A DNA stretch of 64,000 bases from Megalonaias nervosa (GCA_016617855.1 JAECUM010003277.1:124001-188000), one strand, 5' to 3'. Shown: positions 53,201 through 64,000, counted from the first letter of the stretch. The notes: generated from the sequence alone by a model not told the origin. Numbers and translations are program-made.

Positions 53201-56097
53201 ATTGGCGGAAATGGAAAACCACTGCTTCCTGAGAGCATGGTCACAGGACTGGAGCATAACAACTCCTGTTTACTGGCAGCAGAAACTGAGTAAATGTTTG
53301 CATGTTTGCCAGCAGATTTGCTTTGCAAATTCATTTATGTGGCTAATGTGCAAAGGTAAAAATCATTGAACACATAATTATGCACACTTGTAAGCAAGGG
53401 ATTTTACCTTGTAAATATATTTAAAAGAAATTTTGTCTGCAAACTATACTTAAGGACGCCATGGATTTTTACTTTGCTAAAATTATTAAAGTAAATGACT
53501 GCAGTTCACCTTTAGCCCACATTAAAGAGCCCGTATAAACCACACTATCTTGAATTCACTGCATTGGAAGTGGCAGCATGTTGATGTGGCTGGGTTGGTT
53601 TGTTTTTGTCAGGTTGTTGGTGTGATTATTTGCTATTATTTTTTACCCCATAGCACATGCACTCACGTATGACAATTGAGGTAAAAGTAGTCAAGTTATG
53701 GGGTATAGAAGGAGTTGATCTATCTCTGTGTGTGTGTGTGTGTGATTTGGATTTTTAACATAGCTTTAACAATTTTTCAGTCATATCGCTACGATGTCTG
53801 CAGTGTGGCAGTTTATAGTGATGTCTAGCACTGGGGCATCATGCCGCAGACATGTAGCATGATGTCCCACCCAGTCACATTATCCTGACACCAGGTCGAC
53901 CAGTCCTAACACTAACCTCTTAATGCTGAGCACCAAGCGAAGCAGCTGTTTGTACCATTTTTGTAAGTCTTTGGTATGACTCGGCCGAGGATCGAACCCA
54001 TGACCTCCTGCATCTGAGGCGGACGCTCTAACCACTAGGCCACTGGAGCGGTGTAGTTGATCTATCTCAACTACCAATATCTAAAAGCCACGTTCTGATA
54101 CTACTATCATTATAGTGTAATAACTTCAGTGTCATTATAATAAGAATAATACACCGATAAATGGAGGGGAATTTTGGCAATCATGTTTCAATTAATGCAG
54201 TATAATAATGACAGTTCATGGCCAATATAATATAAATAATACACTTTAAAATGTTCAGAATATTTTTTTTTCTTCTCATATTTGAACATTTGTATTCCTT
54301 TCAGGAATAAGGGCAGAGTGTCAGCAAGACAGATCTCAAATTCAGAACAAGAAAATTGCCATGCAGTTGATACGGTCAAGGTCAGTATTATTTATGCAAT
54401 CTTCTGTAAGAATCATGTAAGGCATGCACTGTATATTTCCCCCCAGATCTGTTGGCTGAAATATTTTCCTCCCTCTCACCTTGAAGCATTAGTGAGATAT
54501 CTGTATCTATGTTCTTGTTCTCATTGGCCTGATTGTCAAAATAAGTTGATAAATACTTAGCTCCATTTCTGTGAGATCATTTGCTTTTTACAATCATGAA
54601 GCTTAGGTGCATCTGTTTTGAGGACCAATATTCACTTTTGGGTAAAAGTAGATCAGATTCCTAGAGATGCATAGTTATTTGGGTTTTTGGTTGTTTTTTT
54701 TTTATAGCTCTACTGGTCATAGACCAGAAGAGTTTATGGGATGGCCTGTTGTCCGTTGTCCAGCCTCTGTCTTCTGTTGTACCTCAATCAATTAGCACAA
54801 GTTTGTTATCATGACTCCTGCTCTTTCAGAACTATTTGAAGGATTGCTAGGAAGCTTTGCAGACACATTCCAGGGTTTAGTTGGTGTTAAATGATTATGG
54901 TGCTGCTCCAACATCCAGTACAGCCACCACAGCAGCCATCTTGAAAATTTTGTTATTGCTACTCCTTCTGAATGGATGGTCATATCAACATGGAGTTTTC
55001 AGTAAAAGACTTCTTTTGATATTTAGTTGGTTCAAAATGAAAATGGAGCAGATCTGAAGTCTAATATTGCCACCATGGCAGCCATCTTAAAAGTCTTGTC
55101 TATTCTTTTCCTGAATGTAAAGTCATATAAATATGAGGTGTTTGCCAAAAGACGTCTTATGATGTCTAGTTAATGAAAATAGTGCTCTACAGACATCTTG
55201 AAAATATTGTTATCACTATTCCTCCTGATTTGATGGTCATATCAACATAAGAGATTAATTAAAATTCTTCATACGATGTCTAGTTGATCCTAAATGAAAA
55301 TTTGGAATAAGGCAATCACAGCAGCCATCTCAAAAATTGCTTTATTCTCTTCCTGAACAGACAGATTTATTATGATGGTACCACCTGGATAGGTAATATG
55401 GCCACCACAGTGGCCATCTTTAAAATATTATCACTACACCACCTGTATGGATGGTCATATCAGCATTGGATTTTCATGAAAAGACTTAAGATATCTTGTT
55501 GGTTCCTTAAAAAGATGGCACTGAATTGACATCCAACATGGCCACTGCTTACAGTTGCTGCTGGAAACTTCTACAAGTTTCACAGTTGTGAGCTACACAG
55601 TTGTTGATTATATTTTGGTTCACACTTGAGATTAAAAGTTATTTCAGATTTAAAAAATGATCTTTATTTATAAAACAAATAGAAGTAAGTTGTAATGTTT
55701 AATCCAAAGTTGGAAGATATTGCACAATTTTATTTGTATGTATGTCTGTATTCAACATACATCTTTTTGTAATGCATCATTTATTATTAATATTAATGGA
55801 AGTTTCTCTTTTTGTTCAAGATTGTATGAAAAACTGCTGACAGAGCAGATGTCTCAATATAGGGCTCAGAGGAAAATTCAGGTTGGGTCAGCTGCCCGTT
55901 CTGAAAAGGTGCGAACATACAACTACCCCCAGGATAGAATAACAGATCACAGACTGTCTGAAAACTATCATAACATTGAGGAATTTATGCGTGGTCAGGA
56001 AGGACTTAGGAACATGATTCTTGATCTACATTTGATGATAAAATATGACAGATTAAAAGAGATGTTGGAAAATTTCAAGAAGGATAAAAAAGCATAA
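43660..56097 (+). CDS. MTRF1L: Mitochondrial peptide chain release factor 1-like (mtRF1a), complete, six exons
   Basis: This class I release factor ends translation at UAA/UAG in mitochondria. Six exons (43660-44206, 44735-44823, 47730-48077, 51023-51140, 54305-54380, 55821-56097) join in frame to 1455 nt, 484 residues plus TAA. The start is the first ATG after an in-frame TGA at 43648. The basic, Phe-, Cys- and Ser-rich first ~60 residues fit a mitochondrial presequence. Domain 2 reads [14 protein letters not shown] and [17 protein letters not shown], giving the stop-codon tripeptide PQT (305-307) without the insertion found in MTRF1. Domain 3 has the GGQ loop [15 protein letters not shown] (349-351). 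The C-terminus has [19 protein letters not shown]. It is longer than the human protein (about 380 residues from memory) because of exon 1. All introns are GT-AG and no break is seen. Confidence 0.95.
44735..44823 (+). CDS. MTRF1L: MTRF1L exon 2
   Basis: Acceptor ttgattag, donor CAG|gttggt. It reads (G)[20 protein letters not shown] and then QTIAEMETQ, the end of the helical domain 1. Length 89 nt; frame is kept on both sides. Confidence 0.88.
45432..47680. repeat. 2.2-kb tandem array, ~33-bp unit, in MTRF1L intron 2
   Basis: Units such as gtctgagtacagagaaacca and gtctgtagaggga repeat every ~33 bp, most regular at 46380-46940, more diverged on both sides. Short frames of both strands are open through it because 33 is a multiple of three. 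Confidence 0.92.
47730..48077 (+). CDS. MTRF1L: MTRF1L exon 3 (domain 2, PQT motif)
   Basis: Acceptor tatatgcag, donor GAG|gtagag. 116 codons run from [10 protein letters not shown] through [20 protein letters not shown] to [20 protein letters not shown] and [19 protein letters not shown] at residues 305-307 is the PxT stop-codon recognition motif. Confidence 0.96.
48078..51022. other. MTRF1L intron 3
   Basis: Contains an imperfect (CAT/ATC)n region at 48305-48440, and a (TC)n tract at 50246-50281. Otherwise AT-rich with no family recognised. Confidence 0.5.
51023..51140 (+). CDS. MTRF1L: MTRF1L exon 4 (GGQ catalytic motif)
   Basis: Acceptor tctatttcag, donor ACAG|gtgttt. It reads [20 protein letters not shown], then [22 protein letters not shown] (349-351) triggers peptidyl-tRNA hydrolysis. 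Length 118 nt, ending in phase 1. Confidence 0.97.
51430..52860. repeat. Degenerate ~140-bp tandem array in MTRF1L intron 4
   Basis: The phrase ctagttggtcctaaatgaaa (with variants) recurs near 51491, 51900, 52056, 52198, 52336, 52688 and 52830, followed by cttgaaaatcttgttat-like and gacatgg-like strings. A 24-bp direct duplication (ctggatactagttgtggtca) is at 51840-51887. Confidence 0.7.
53713..54068 (-). mobile_element. tRNA-derived SINE (family A), young copy with 14-bp target duplication
   Basis: Minus strand head tggcctagtggttagagcgt and atcctcggccgagtcatacc; body as in the other copies; (CA)n tail at the 53726 end. Flanked by perfect agttgatctatctc (53713-53726 and 54055-54068). Lies in MTRF1L intron 4, about 240 bp before exon 5, antisense to the gene. 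Confidence 0.93.
54305..54380 (+). CDS. MTRF1L: MTRF1L exon 5
   Basis: Acceptor tcctttcag, donor CAAG|gtcagt. It reads [20 protein letters not shown] and QLIRS, matching the release-factor segment after GGQ (CQQxRSQxxNKxxAM). Length 76 nt, ending in phase 2. Confidence 0.95.
54790..55570. repeat. Degenerate ~140-bp tandem array in MTRF1L intron 5
   Basis: Same family as 51430-52860: tagttggttcaaaatgaaaa and ccaccatggcagccatctt-like strings recur near 54880, 55025, 55165, 55280 and 55500. Confidence 0.65.
55821..56097 (+). CDS. MTRF1L: MTRF1L exon 6 (C-terminus and stop)
   Basis: Acceptor tttgttcaag. It reads [40 protein letters not shown] and ITDHRLS, ending in a Lys-rich tail and TAA at 56095-56097. 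A ~210 bp foldback MITE begins 17 bp after the stop. Confidence 0.95.
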
Positions 56098-56113
56098 TTA
56101 GCCATCTATAATG

Positions 56114-56324
56114 TACCATATATACTCACTTATAATTTAGGTCCAACTGCAAACTGCATAGACCCAGATGTGCTGGTGTATAATGCACTGGCAGATCTGG
56201 GTGTGTACAGCTTGTTAGGAGTAATCAGTAGAACAAGCAATATAGACTCTGATCTGCCAGTGCATTATGTGATGGCAGATCAGGTTCTATGTTGTTGGAC
56301 TTGAATAATCAAGTATATATGGTA
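56114..56324. mobile_element. Foldback MITE, best-preserved copy, in MTRF1L 3' UTR
   Basis: 211 bp with perfect 13-bp termini TACCATATATACT and AGTATATATGGTA. Inside, gacccagatgtgctggtgta and tgcactggcagatctgggt form one inverted pair, and actctgatctgccagtgcat and gtgatggcagatcaggttct another. It starts 17 bp after the MTRF1L stop. Confidence 0.88.
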
Positions 56325-56459
56325 GTTTGCAAACATTCCTAAAGACCAAAAATCTGAAGAGAAAAAAGCTTGGCAGAATTTTAAGATGTAATTCTAGTAA
56401 GTATTTACTGTTAAATCCATTTAGTAATGGGAATTGTATACATGTGTCACATTGTTTGC

Positions 56460-56465
56460 AATAAA
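56460..56465 (+). terminator. Probable MTRF1L poly(A) signal, AATAAA
   Basis: First canonical AATAAA seen after the stop codon, about 360 bp downstream and followed by T-rich sequence. Its use would put the whole 56114-56324 MITE inside the 3' UTR. Confidence 0.5.
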
Positions 56466-56622
56466 GTGACAATATTGACAGACTATAATTTTATTGCATG
56501 ATTTGATTTGTATTATATATATGAAAACAAGACTAGTTTCATAACAGCAAAAGATAATATCTTCACTACAACATGACTGAATGGCAAATGCATGGTACAT
56601 ATGTTTAGACAGGAAAATATGC

Positions 56623-56632
56623 AATAAATAAA
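56623..56632 (+). terminator. Second candidate MTRF1L poly(A) signal, overlapping AATAAATAAA
   Basis: Two overlapping AATAAA hexamers lie about 160 bp beyond the first. It is an alternative or backup site; which one is used cannot be told from sequence. Confidence 0.35.
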
Positions 56633-56965
56633 GTACAAGAAGAAAATCCTATAAGAATTAGGAACTTACATTTTCAGCAGTGAAATTACAGGTTGAGACA
56701 GTGTTCTTTAAATACAAACGTCTTTGACAAGTGTTTGTTATTTGATGATAAGTGTTCATTATTTGACGACAAGTGTTCATTTTTGGATCAATATTCATAA
56801 AATAATAAACAGGGATTAATGTCAAGAAATCTAACAAAAGCCACATATTCTTGGAACATTCTGTGATCAGATTTACAGTAAAAGCAATGAATCACACATT
56901 ATTTGTTGCCAGGAGAAATATTGTAACATACCTGCAATATAGATATGAAATATTGTAACAACATG

Positions 56966-57199
56966 CAATAGAACTTCGATTATCTGTCACCCAGTTAACC
57001 GCCAGTCTCTGTTAACCGTCAGGGCATTGTACGTCAAAATATTAAAAACAGGTACATCTACATATGTAGATATTATGATTTTTTTTATGACCCTGTCTAC
57101 TGTATAATACTTTTAATGTACATATTCTATTATCCATCTATTCTCATATCTGTCATGGTCTCGGTCCCGCACCCTGATAGATAATCTAAGTTCTGCTGT
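56966..57199. mobile_element. MITE with pogo/Tigger-like ends
   Basis: The left end aatagaacttcgattatctg and the inverted right end cagcagaacttagattatct are imperfect inverted repeats; ~234 bp. The pattern (TAGAACTTCGATTATC) is typical of pogo-like elements. No transposase. Confidence 0.6.
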
Positions 57200-57374
57200 A
57201 CTTGCATTATCAATATGAAAGTAAACCTAGGTTTCATCACAACAATAGGTCACATTTTTGCTACAATATAGCTGAATGGTGAATGTGCAAAACAGAAGTT
57301 TTCATGCGCACACATGCACATGAGGGGGTTAAAGTTCAGGACTTGACACTAGTTTGGTGACTTACTTAGTGACT

Positions 57375-58317
57375 CATGCAGAGTGATCTCCCCTTGATAG
57401 ATGAATTGTCAGCAAAACCCATGAGTATCTCAGTTACTACTTCTGCTTGTGCCAAGAACCACACTATCACCACGAGAGAACTTGCAGAAGCCAGAATCAA
57501 CATTGATACAAGTTAGAGGAGTTGTTACTTAAGAAGGAGAGTATACTCCATCTATATTTCTAACTCATCTTTCTGTCTTGACAAAGTTCTGCCTTTACAG
57601 TTTTAGCTATATTTCATCATCTTTACACATTTAATTGTACTTAGGACGAAGACACTATAAGCCTACATGCTGACTTGTCCTCGGTGTGGGAAATTTTGGT
57701 GGATAAGGGAGATAAATTGACAGAGGGCTCTCCAGTTACAAAATGCCAGAAATCTGCACAATTAGAGACAGCCTCAGCACCTATGTCACCACCACAGGAC
57801 TCCTCTTTGCTGGCGATACCTGTAGGCCTTGCCTAGTCAGAATTCCACTCAACAGCTCTTGATGATAAACAGGGAGCAAACGAATAAACAAATTATCCTT
57901 TCGCTCTGCTGAGACATCGTAACCTGTTCCAACATGATGAGTTGGACAACATCATCCCTACAAACATGGCCTATTTCCATTTTGACTGGCCTAGTCCTGT
58001 TACAAGGGATTTTCAGGGACAAAGACCTTAACTCAAAAAGTTCCTAGAAATCAATGTGTCATCCAGTCTGTCAAACATGGTGTGTACAGGCAATTATGCA
58101 CACCAGTCTAACCCACATGCAGCTTCACAGCACCATTTATGATGCCAAGCTTAGTACCTCAGCTTCCAACAGATGCCACCTCCTATTTCTCTCAACCCTT
58201 GGTCAATAGAAGGGACACTTTAATTGGAAATCACTGTTTCTACTTCAGAGCAGTCCTTGAATTTTGTCAATAGCAGACCTTGCCACTCTTTGCCAGCTCC
58301 ATCTCAGAAGATGCTAG
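57375..58317 (+). mobile_element. DIRS-like retrotransposon, copy C, leader and gag-like part
   Basis: Plus-strand copy starting within the terminal region (gcagagtgatctccccttga) and running through the gag-like stretch to ccagctccatctcagaagat. The outer terminus is missing. It is interrupted by a LINE at 58318 and resumes at 61406. Confidence 0.75.
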
Positions 58318-61300
58318 TGATAATAATAATAATAATGAGGACTTTGTATAGCGCCTAATCTTTAGAAGCTCTAAGCGCTTTACAACATTTGACAACACTT
58401 AAAAAACATATATAATGATATGATTACAAAAATAAAAACAAACACCACGAAATTAGAAAACGGAAAACATGCTGTAAATATTTAAGGTAAGGATACATTA
58501 TTAGGTCTTTAGGTCTGTTCTTGCAGTTGAAGTGGGTGAGTTTTAAGAGCACTCTTGAACGAGATCACTGTGTCTTTGTGTCTAAGTTCAGTGGGCAATT
58601 CATTCCACGTTGCTGGGCCCTGGTATGCAATAGAGCGTTGTCCATATGATTTCATTTTCATAGTGGGAATAATGAGAATATGAGTGTCAGAAGAGGAGCG
58701 TAAGTATCTTCCTGGTGTGTACACATGGGTGAGGTCAGATAGGTATGTTGGACTGGAGCCCGTCAGTGAAACGTAGCACAGAGAACAAATTTTGTGTTTA
58801 ATTCTGGATTGTATGGATAGCCAGTGTAGGGTACAGAGCAGGGGGGAGGCGTGCTCTGATCGTGGTACTCTAAGGATGATCCGAGAAGCTGTGTTTTGAA
58901 CTTTCTGAAGTTTCTAGAGTAGATATTGAGACAAACCAGACAGAATTGAGTTACAATAGTCCAGTCTTGAAAGTACTAAGGAACACACAAGTGTTTTAGT
59001 GGCATCAACTGAAAGATACTTGCGAATGGAGCTGATGCGTCTCAGCTCAAGATATGCAACCTTGCATATGTTCATGACATGTTGGTGCAATGAGAGAGTA
59101 CTGTCAAGAGTAACACCTAGGTTTTGTACTGACTGTGTGAATTTAATGTTGGTGTTGCTGATATTTATTGTCTGAGGTAAAGGATGTGAATGAGAAAGTC
59201 TTTGTGTTGTAATCAGAATGGCTTCAGTTTTATCATCATTCATCTGCAGCTTGTTACATGTCATCCATGATTTCACATCGGAAATGCACCTCTCTACGCC
59301 TTGGATGGTAGCTTCAACTTCAGTTGGATGGCTAGATTTGTATATTTGGGTGTCATCAGCATACAATTGGTGAGACACTGGATGATGATCTATGACACTT
59401 GAGAGTGGCTGAGTGTATAGAATGAAGAGAACAGGTCCAAGAACAGACCCCTGTGGAACACCACAGCATAGATCAACTGGGCTGGAGTGTTTTCCATTTG
59501 CGGACACAATTTGTGTCCTATTGACCAAGTAGGACTTGAACCATAGTAAGGCCGTATCATGAATGCCAAATACATGCTGGAGACGGTGAAGTAATATATC
59601 ATGGTCTATAGTGTCAAATGCTGCAGACAAGTCAAGGAGAGTGAGGACTGTAATCTTTCTGCTATCCAAAGCAGAGAGAAGGTCATTGACTACTTTCAGA
59701 TGAGTAGTTTCAGTACTGTGGCAAGGGCAATATGCAGACTGTACATTGCTAAAAAGACTGTTTGAATTCAGATGAGATACAAGTTGGGATAGAACAACTT
59801 TTTCTAAGATTTTTGACATGAATGGGAGATTAGAAACTGGGCGGTAGTTCTTTAAATCATTATGGTCGAGTGTTGGTTTCTTCAGCAGAGGCTTTACAAT
59901 GGCAGTTTTGTAAAATGATGGGAATTCCCCAGATGAGAGAGAGGTATTAATAAGATCAGTTAGTGAAGGCAATATTGGATCTAAGCACTCAAGCAGCAGT
60001 GACGTCGGAATCGGATCAAGTTCACATGACTTTGGTGCACTCTTCATCACGATTGTATGTACTAAATCCATAGAGACAGGTTCAAATGCTGCTAACGGTT
60101 GCCGCTGAAATTCCATATCGAGTTGTTCTGATGTAGGGGGTAAGCTAGTTGTTAGGTTTGCTTGGATGTCATGCATTAGTTGGGTTCTGTTTATCATATG
60201 GAGGTTTCTCTTAGTAGCAAATAAAGGTGCAGAGGTGATCTGATGAAAGTTCGTGGGACACCATGGAGGACTGTAGAATATTATCATCAGGTCTGTAAAG
60301 AATCCAGTCTAAAATGTGACCATGTTTATGGGTGGGTCGGCTAACTGACTGACTGACGTTGAAAACATGAATGGAATCTAGGAGTTTTGATGTGCATGGG
60401 TTTCCAGGACAGTCAAAGTGAAAGTTGAAATCTCCAAGAATAATCATGTTGCCACCTATCGAATTTCCATACTCCAGGAGATTCAGAAACTGCTCCAAAA
60501 AGAGAGATTCTGTCAGCTTGTTTTTTCTACTAGGAGGAGGGCAGTAGAGGCAGAAAAAATGGACTGACCTTTGTACCAGTGTGAGTATAGTTTGGACTAG
60601 TTCAAACGATTTGGTAGAAATTGAAGGTTGTAGTGTAGTTAAGACGGTTGATCATGGAGTTCTTTGCGATGACAGCAATTCCACCTCCACTAGAGTGGCG
60701 GGGAAATGACTTGATGGAGTAACCGGTAGGTGTGAGATCCGTGCACTTGGGTTCATTGCCTGATGTTTTTAGCCATGTTTCTGTCAGGAAAAAGACATCG
60801 ATATTCTGATCGTTGATAAAATTAACTATTTCTGTGCGCTTTTCCGGTGGTCCTACTGATTGGGCATTGAATAATGTGATGTGCAGTGGTATCTCTTCGA
60901 TAGTTGACACAAAGGTTGACGATTTAATTGGGATTTGAATTAGGTTGTCTAAATTAACGGCCGAATTTTTAAATTTTAGTGCCGGAAAGGGCAAAAGGGA
61001 GATAACTGGAATTCTTCTTCCTGTTCTACGCCGGCCAGCTTTGAAACAACGCTTCTTTTTTTGCTTCTGTTTACAGTTATGGAATGATGAATGTAGTCCC
61101 AGGTCGTTTAGTCTAGAGGACAGTGTAGTGTGGAGAGCCAAGGAGCGGTCATTTAACACAATTAATGAGGGTCCATCATAGCATAAACGGGTGGACTGGC
61201 AAGTATCCCGTGATGGCGGTTTGTTGATGTCTAATTTTTCTCGTTTCCCAAACAGGAAGATGAAGAAACACATTTGAATAGAACAGCCAATGCATGATGA

Positions 61301-61405
61301 ACACAATAACACAGACGAAGACAGACAACAAGCACATATATCATGAAAAATGGCACAAAAATCCGGGACAGCTGCCTCATACACCTGTTTTTCATTTGCA
61401 AACAT
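58318..61405 (-). mobile_element. Non-LTR retrotransposon (L2/CR1-like), near full-length, inserted in DIRS copy C
   Basis: On the minus strand the order is N-terminal region, endonuclease, reverse transcriptase, then a 3' tail with aaagcgcttagagcttctaa, ggcgctata and (ATT)n at 58319-58338. The tail and RT motifs fit the L2/CR1 group. Borders are set by where DIRS homology stops and resumes. The coding region is broken by two frameshifts and a stop. Confidence 0.85.
58500..60290 (-). pseudogene. Reverse transcriptase of the L2/CR1-like element
   Basis: The 457-codon frame 60287-58914 holds KNYRPVSNLPFMSKILEKVV (RT motif 1 region), LTLLDLSAAFDTIDHDIL, GVPQGSVLGPVLFILYTQPL, QLYADDTQIYKS (catalytic YADD) and LSRLDYCNSILSGL. 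A TAG at 58914-58916 interrupts what then continues in the same frame as KLQKVQNTASRI to a C-terminal end near 58509. The YADD site itself is intact. Confidence 0.88.
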
Positions 61406-61411
61406 GAACAT
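60211..61411 (-). pseudogene. Apurinic-type endonuclease of the L2/CR1-like element
   Basis: The first frame (61411-60602) contains ITLFNAQSVGPPEKRTEIVN, IDVFFLTETWL and SGGGIAVIAK. After a frameshift near 60605 the next frame (to 60211) carries MIILGDFNFHFD and ELSSDHLCTFICY, the catalytic GDFN and SDH motifs of the APE family. A second shift near 60230-60290 leads into the RT frame. Confidence 0.85.
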
Positions 61412-64000
61412 TTGACCAGGATGTCACAGATTTAAGGATGACAAAACCATACTCCATTCTTTTGGATCAACACTCAGCAATTGGTCTGCAATGTGATAGC
61501 TGTTAGTTCTTTGTTGGACTTGATATCAATGGCTTTCTTCTAACAGGCAGAACAGTTCATCACCTCTTACTCTGAATTATGGTACATGCATGTGAGTGGG
61601 TCTCCAGGATGGCCTGGGTCTTGAACAGAGCTGCTCAACATACTTTAGCCAATGCTGTCACAACAGCTGCAAGTATACAGTTGGTGGAATGAGAGCACAG
61701 CTCTACATCCACATTCCTTAGAGATCATCATAAGGCCAAGCTACGATCACAGCCATTATCCTCTAAATCTCCTTATTAACAGCGAAATCAATAAAGTACA
61801 CGCTAAAGAGACAAATTTTTGTTCCCCTTAGCTGCAAAACCAATACAGGGATGTTTCAGGAAACCAACAAAAGGAACCAAGAGACAAGACTTGAACACAA
61901 ACCTTTGACAAGTTGTCCTATCATAGTTCCTCACGTTGAAAACCACGATTCTCGTGAACCAAAGTGGATAAAAGAGAGAGAAGAGTAATCACTTATGCCA
62001 AAGTTTCTCTAGACGACCACCTCCATCTCTCAAAAAAATGACTGTCTACATATTGCCCTTCCCACAGATCCTGGTAGGAGGACGGTTTCAATTCTTCGCT
62101 GCTGAATGGGGCAAGATTTGTCACGATGATCATCAGACCTGACAAGTTCTTGCCAAGGGACTCTACATCACTTTCAGACACCTCCTCCTCTATCCAGAGT
62201 CCCATCAGTTACAAACATTCCAACAGACCCATTCAAAGCCACCACCTTACAGCAAGAAGTTAATGACCTTCTTCAGAAAAGGGCAGTAGAAATTGTTTGA
62301 AAATATAAATTGCCCAGGATTTTATTCCAGACATTTCTTGGTCCCAAAGGCAGATGGCACTCTGTGCCCAGTCATCGATTTAAGCACCCTCAATCAATTC
62401 ATTCATGTGTCTTGATTCTTGATGAAAACACCATGGCTCATTTTGAACGCTGTTCAAGATGGAGACGTCGCAATCAGTATAGACTGCTTCCAGGAAGTTC
62501 CTGCATCTCACCTAAAATGACGTCATCCATCAATTCCAAGAACTCCCATTTGGACTCAACATCAGTTCCTGGGTCCACACTCATCGGATGAACTGTGTTA
62601 TGGCTCATGTCTGGATCATCTCCAGGGCAGTGACATCAAGTTACGTGGACAACATCCTGCAAACACATCAGGTGAGCTATATATTAGAACACGATATGAT
62701 AACCCTTGTCACACTGCTTAGAAATCTGAGTTTCCTTGGCAAGGGGCAAATCTGACCTAGTACCATCTCAGCAATTTGTTCATCTAGGTATGGAATTCAA
62801 CACACAGATAAACACAGTACATTTCTCTCAGGAATGGGCATTGAAGATTGGACCATGGTGGCTTCGTTACTCTCAAGGGAATTTCTCCGCACTGGAATTT
62901 CTTTGCCTTCTAGGCTTGCTCAATGCGGCAGTGAACCTCATCATCCAATGTCACCTTTATATCACCTGTTACAGATGATTGTCTTATCCCAAAGGAGGCC
63001 AAATGTTTGCCCAGTGGATCGATCAGTCTCCATTTGCACCATTATGAGATACCATCTGCAGACTTTAGTGATCTAACTTGGCTCACTGTGGGTATACCTC
63101 TGCAAGTAGATCACAGTCTGTATGGATGTAGGTACAGAAGGCTGGGGACATACCTACTACCATCTTTGCAGGAAGCCATTTGAGTGTAGTCTCCCCAAGA
63201 CTAGCATCTGCATAACAGTATCCTCGAGATGAAGGCCATTTTGAAAACCTTTCACTGGTGGCTGGAATTTGTAAATAGAAAGGGAGTCCTCATTCTGTTC
63301 GATGGTGACTTATCTCAAATGGCAAGGTGGAACCAAGTCCCCAGACCTTTGCATACTGGTGTGGGACTTTCTAGTGGTGTCATCAGTGACAGATCCACTT
63401 CCAAGACTGTGATTTTTCCTGGACTTCTAAACGTAACAGATTCATTGTCCCAGAACAATCAGCTGACAAAGACAGAATGGTCTCCATCCCTCAGTTTTCA
63501 TTCAGATGTGCACCTGATGGGACTGACCATTGGTGGACCTGTTTGCGACAAGGTGGAATACCAAGCTCCCAACCTTTGTCTCACCAGTTGTGGATCTCAA
63601 AAGCTGGGCAGTCGATTCGCTATCCATAGATTGGAATGGCATGGACACATACGCCTACCCTCCAACACCTCTGATTCCATTGTTGATACAAAAAGCAAGA
63701 GAATTGAAGTGTTTCCTCATCCTCATTGACCACTTAGATGGGAGAAATCATGAATCAACAACCTCATCAATTTCTCAACAGAAATTCTCTATTACTCTTG
63801 TACTCAAACAACCAATATGGTAGTTATTTCATCCCAATCCAGAGCCACTGAACCTGCATGTCTGGATCATATTACACAGGCCCTCAGAAGTAAACAGTTC
63901 TCACAACCATTTATGGAGAGAATGGCTCAAGCAAGAATGCCCTCCACACTGAAAGCATACAAAAGCAAATAGAATTTTTTTTAGCTGAAATAGCTAACTT
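61406..64000 (+). mobile_element. DIRS-like retrotransposon, copy C, RT to recombinase start; runs off window
   Basis: Plus-strand homology to copy B resumes at about acatttgaccagg and continues to the end, where agctgaaatagctaactt corresponds to the recombinase core-binding region. The RT part carries VPSQQFVHLGMEFNTQ near 62760-62810; the RNase H/bridge part 63229-63823 is the best preserved in the window. Frames are broken throughout. Confidence 0.78.
63229..63823 (+). pseudogene. DIRS RNase H/bridge segment, copy C
   Basis: The 166-codon frame 63229-63729 reads NVTDSLSQNNQLTKTEWS, and the overlapping frame from 63530 reads MVDLFATRWNTKLPTFVSPV, DLKSWAVDSLSIDWNGMDTY and AYPPTPLIPLLIQKARE. 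This is the usual DIRS/gypsy-like 'ADxLSR ... VDLFATR ... AxDAL ... AYPPxxLI' order. A frameshift splits the two. Upstream, a GDLSQMARWNQV-type segment shows homology to copy B. Confidence 0.75.

Noticed and set aside
43660..56097. MTRF1 instead of MTRF1L
   Set aside because: [13 protein letters not shown] keeps a normal PxT loop; MTRF1 has an altered loop with an insertion.

Overview
This is a piece of an animal nuclear genome, AT-rich, intron-rich and full of repeats. Two conserved housekeeping genes can be read exon by exon. Both have animal-type exon structure, and the repeats (tRNA-derived SINEs, a DIRS-type retrotransposon, MITEs, many degenerate 100-180 bp tandem arrays) look like a marine invertebrate, most likely a mollusc and perhaps a bivalve. 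The species assignment is inference.

The two genes point away from each other. CPSF3 (CPSF73, the pre-mRNA 3'-end endonuclease) runs on the minus strand from 36985 to the left edge. Nine exons encode the first 320 residues, with the HxHxDH zinc motif and further metal ligands; the rest lies beyond position 1. MTRF1L (mitochondrial release factor 1a) runs on the plus strand at 43660-56097. It is complete in six exons (484 codons) with PQT and GGQ motifs. The 6.7 kb between them holds a dead LINE fragment and two long palindromes.

Mobile DNA fills the introns and flanks. A DIRS-like tyrosine-recombinase retrotransposon with inverted termini occurs three times: 3259-6231 (deleted), 20318-25612 (complete in layout but decayed) and 57375-64000 (split by a non-LTR retrotransposon at 58318-61405). 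Two ~290-310 bp elements at about 1163 and 20016 share its termini and look like MITE-sized deletion derivatives. Four copies of one tRNA-derived SINE, two of a second SINE, a ~210 bp foldback MITE family, and a nest of DNA transposons in CPSF3 intron 1 (31229-34423 enclosing 32543-34109) were also seen.

The most unusual structure is at CPSF3 exon 5 (15824-15908). The intron-exon boundary, meaning the 3' splice site plus the first ~22 exon bases, has been copied into a 63-66 bp tandem array. Fourteen extra copies lie upstream in the intron (15953-16856), and twelve still carry the acceptor AG. Other splice sites of the gene also have odd surroundings: the exon 7 donor is duplicated 26 bp downstream, a (TC)n/(CA)n tract begins six bases into intron 1, and a SINE (TG)n tail sits about 25 bases after the exon 6 donor. 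No bacterial-type system, CRISPR array or bona fide tRNA/rRNA gene was found.
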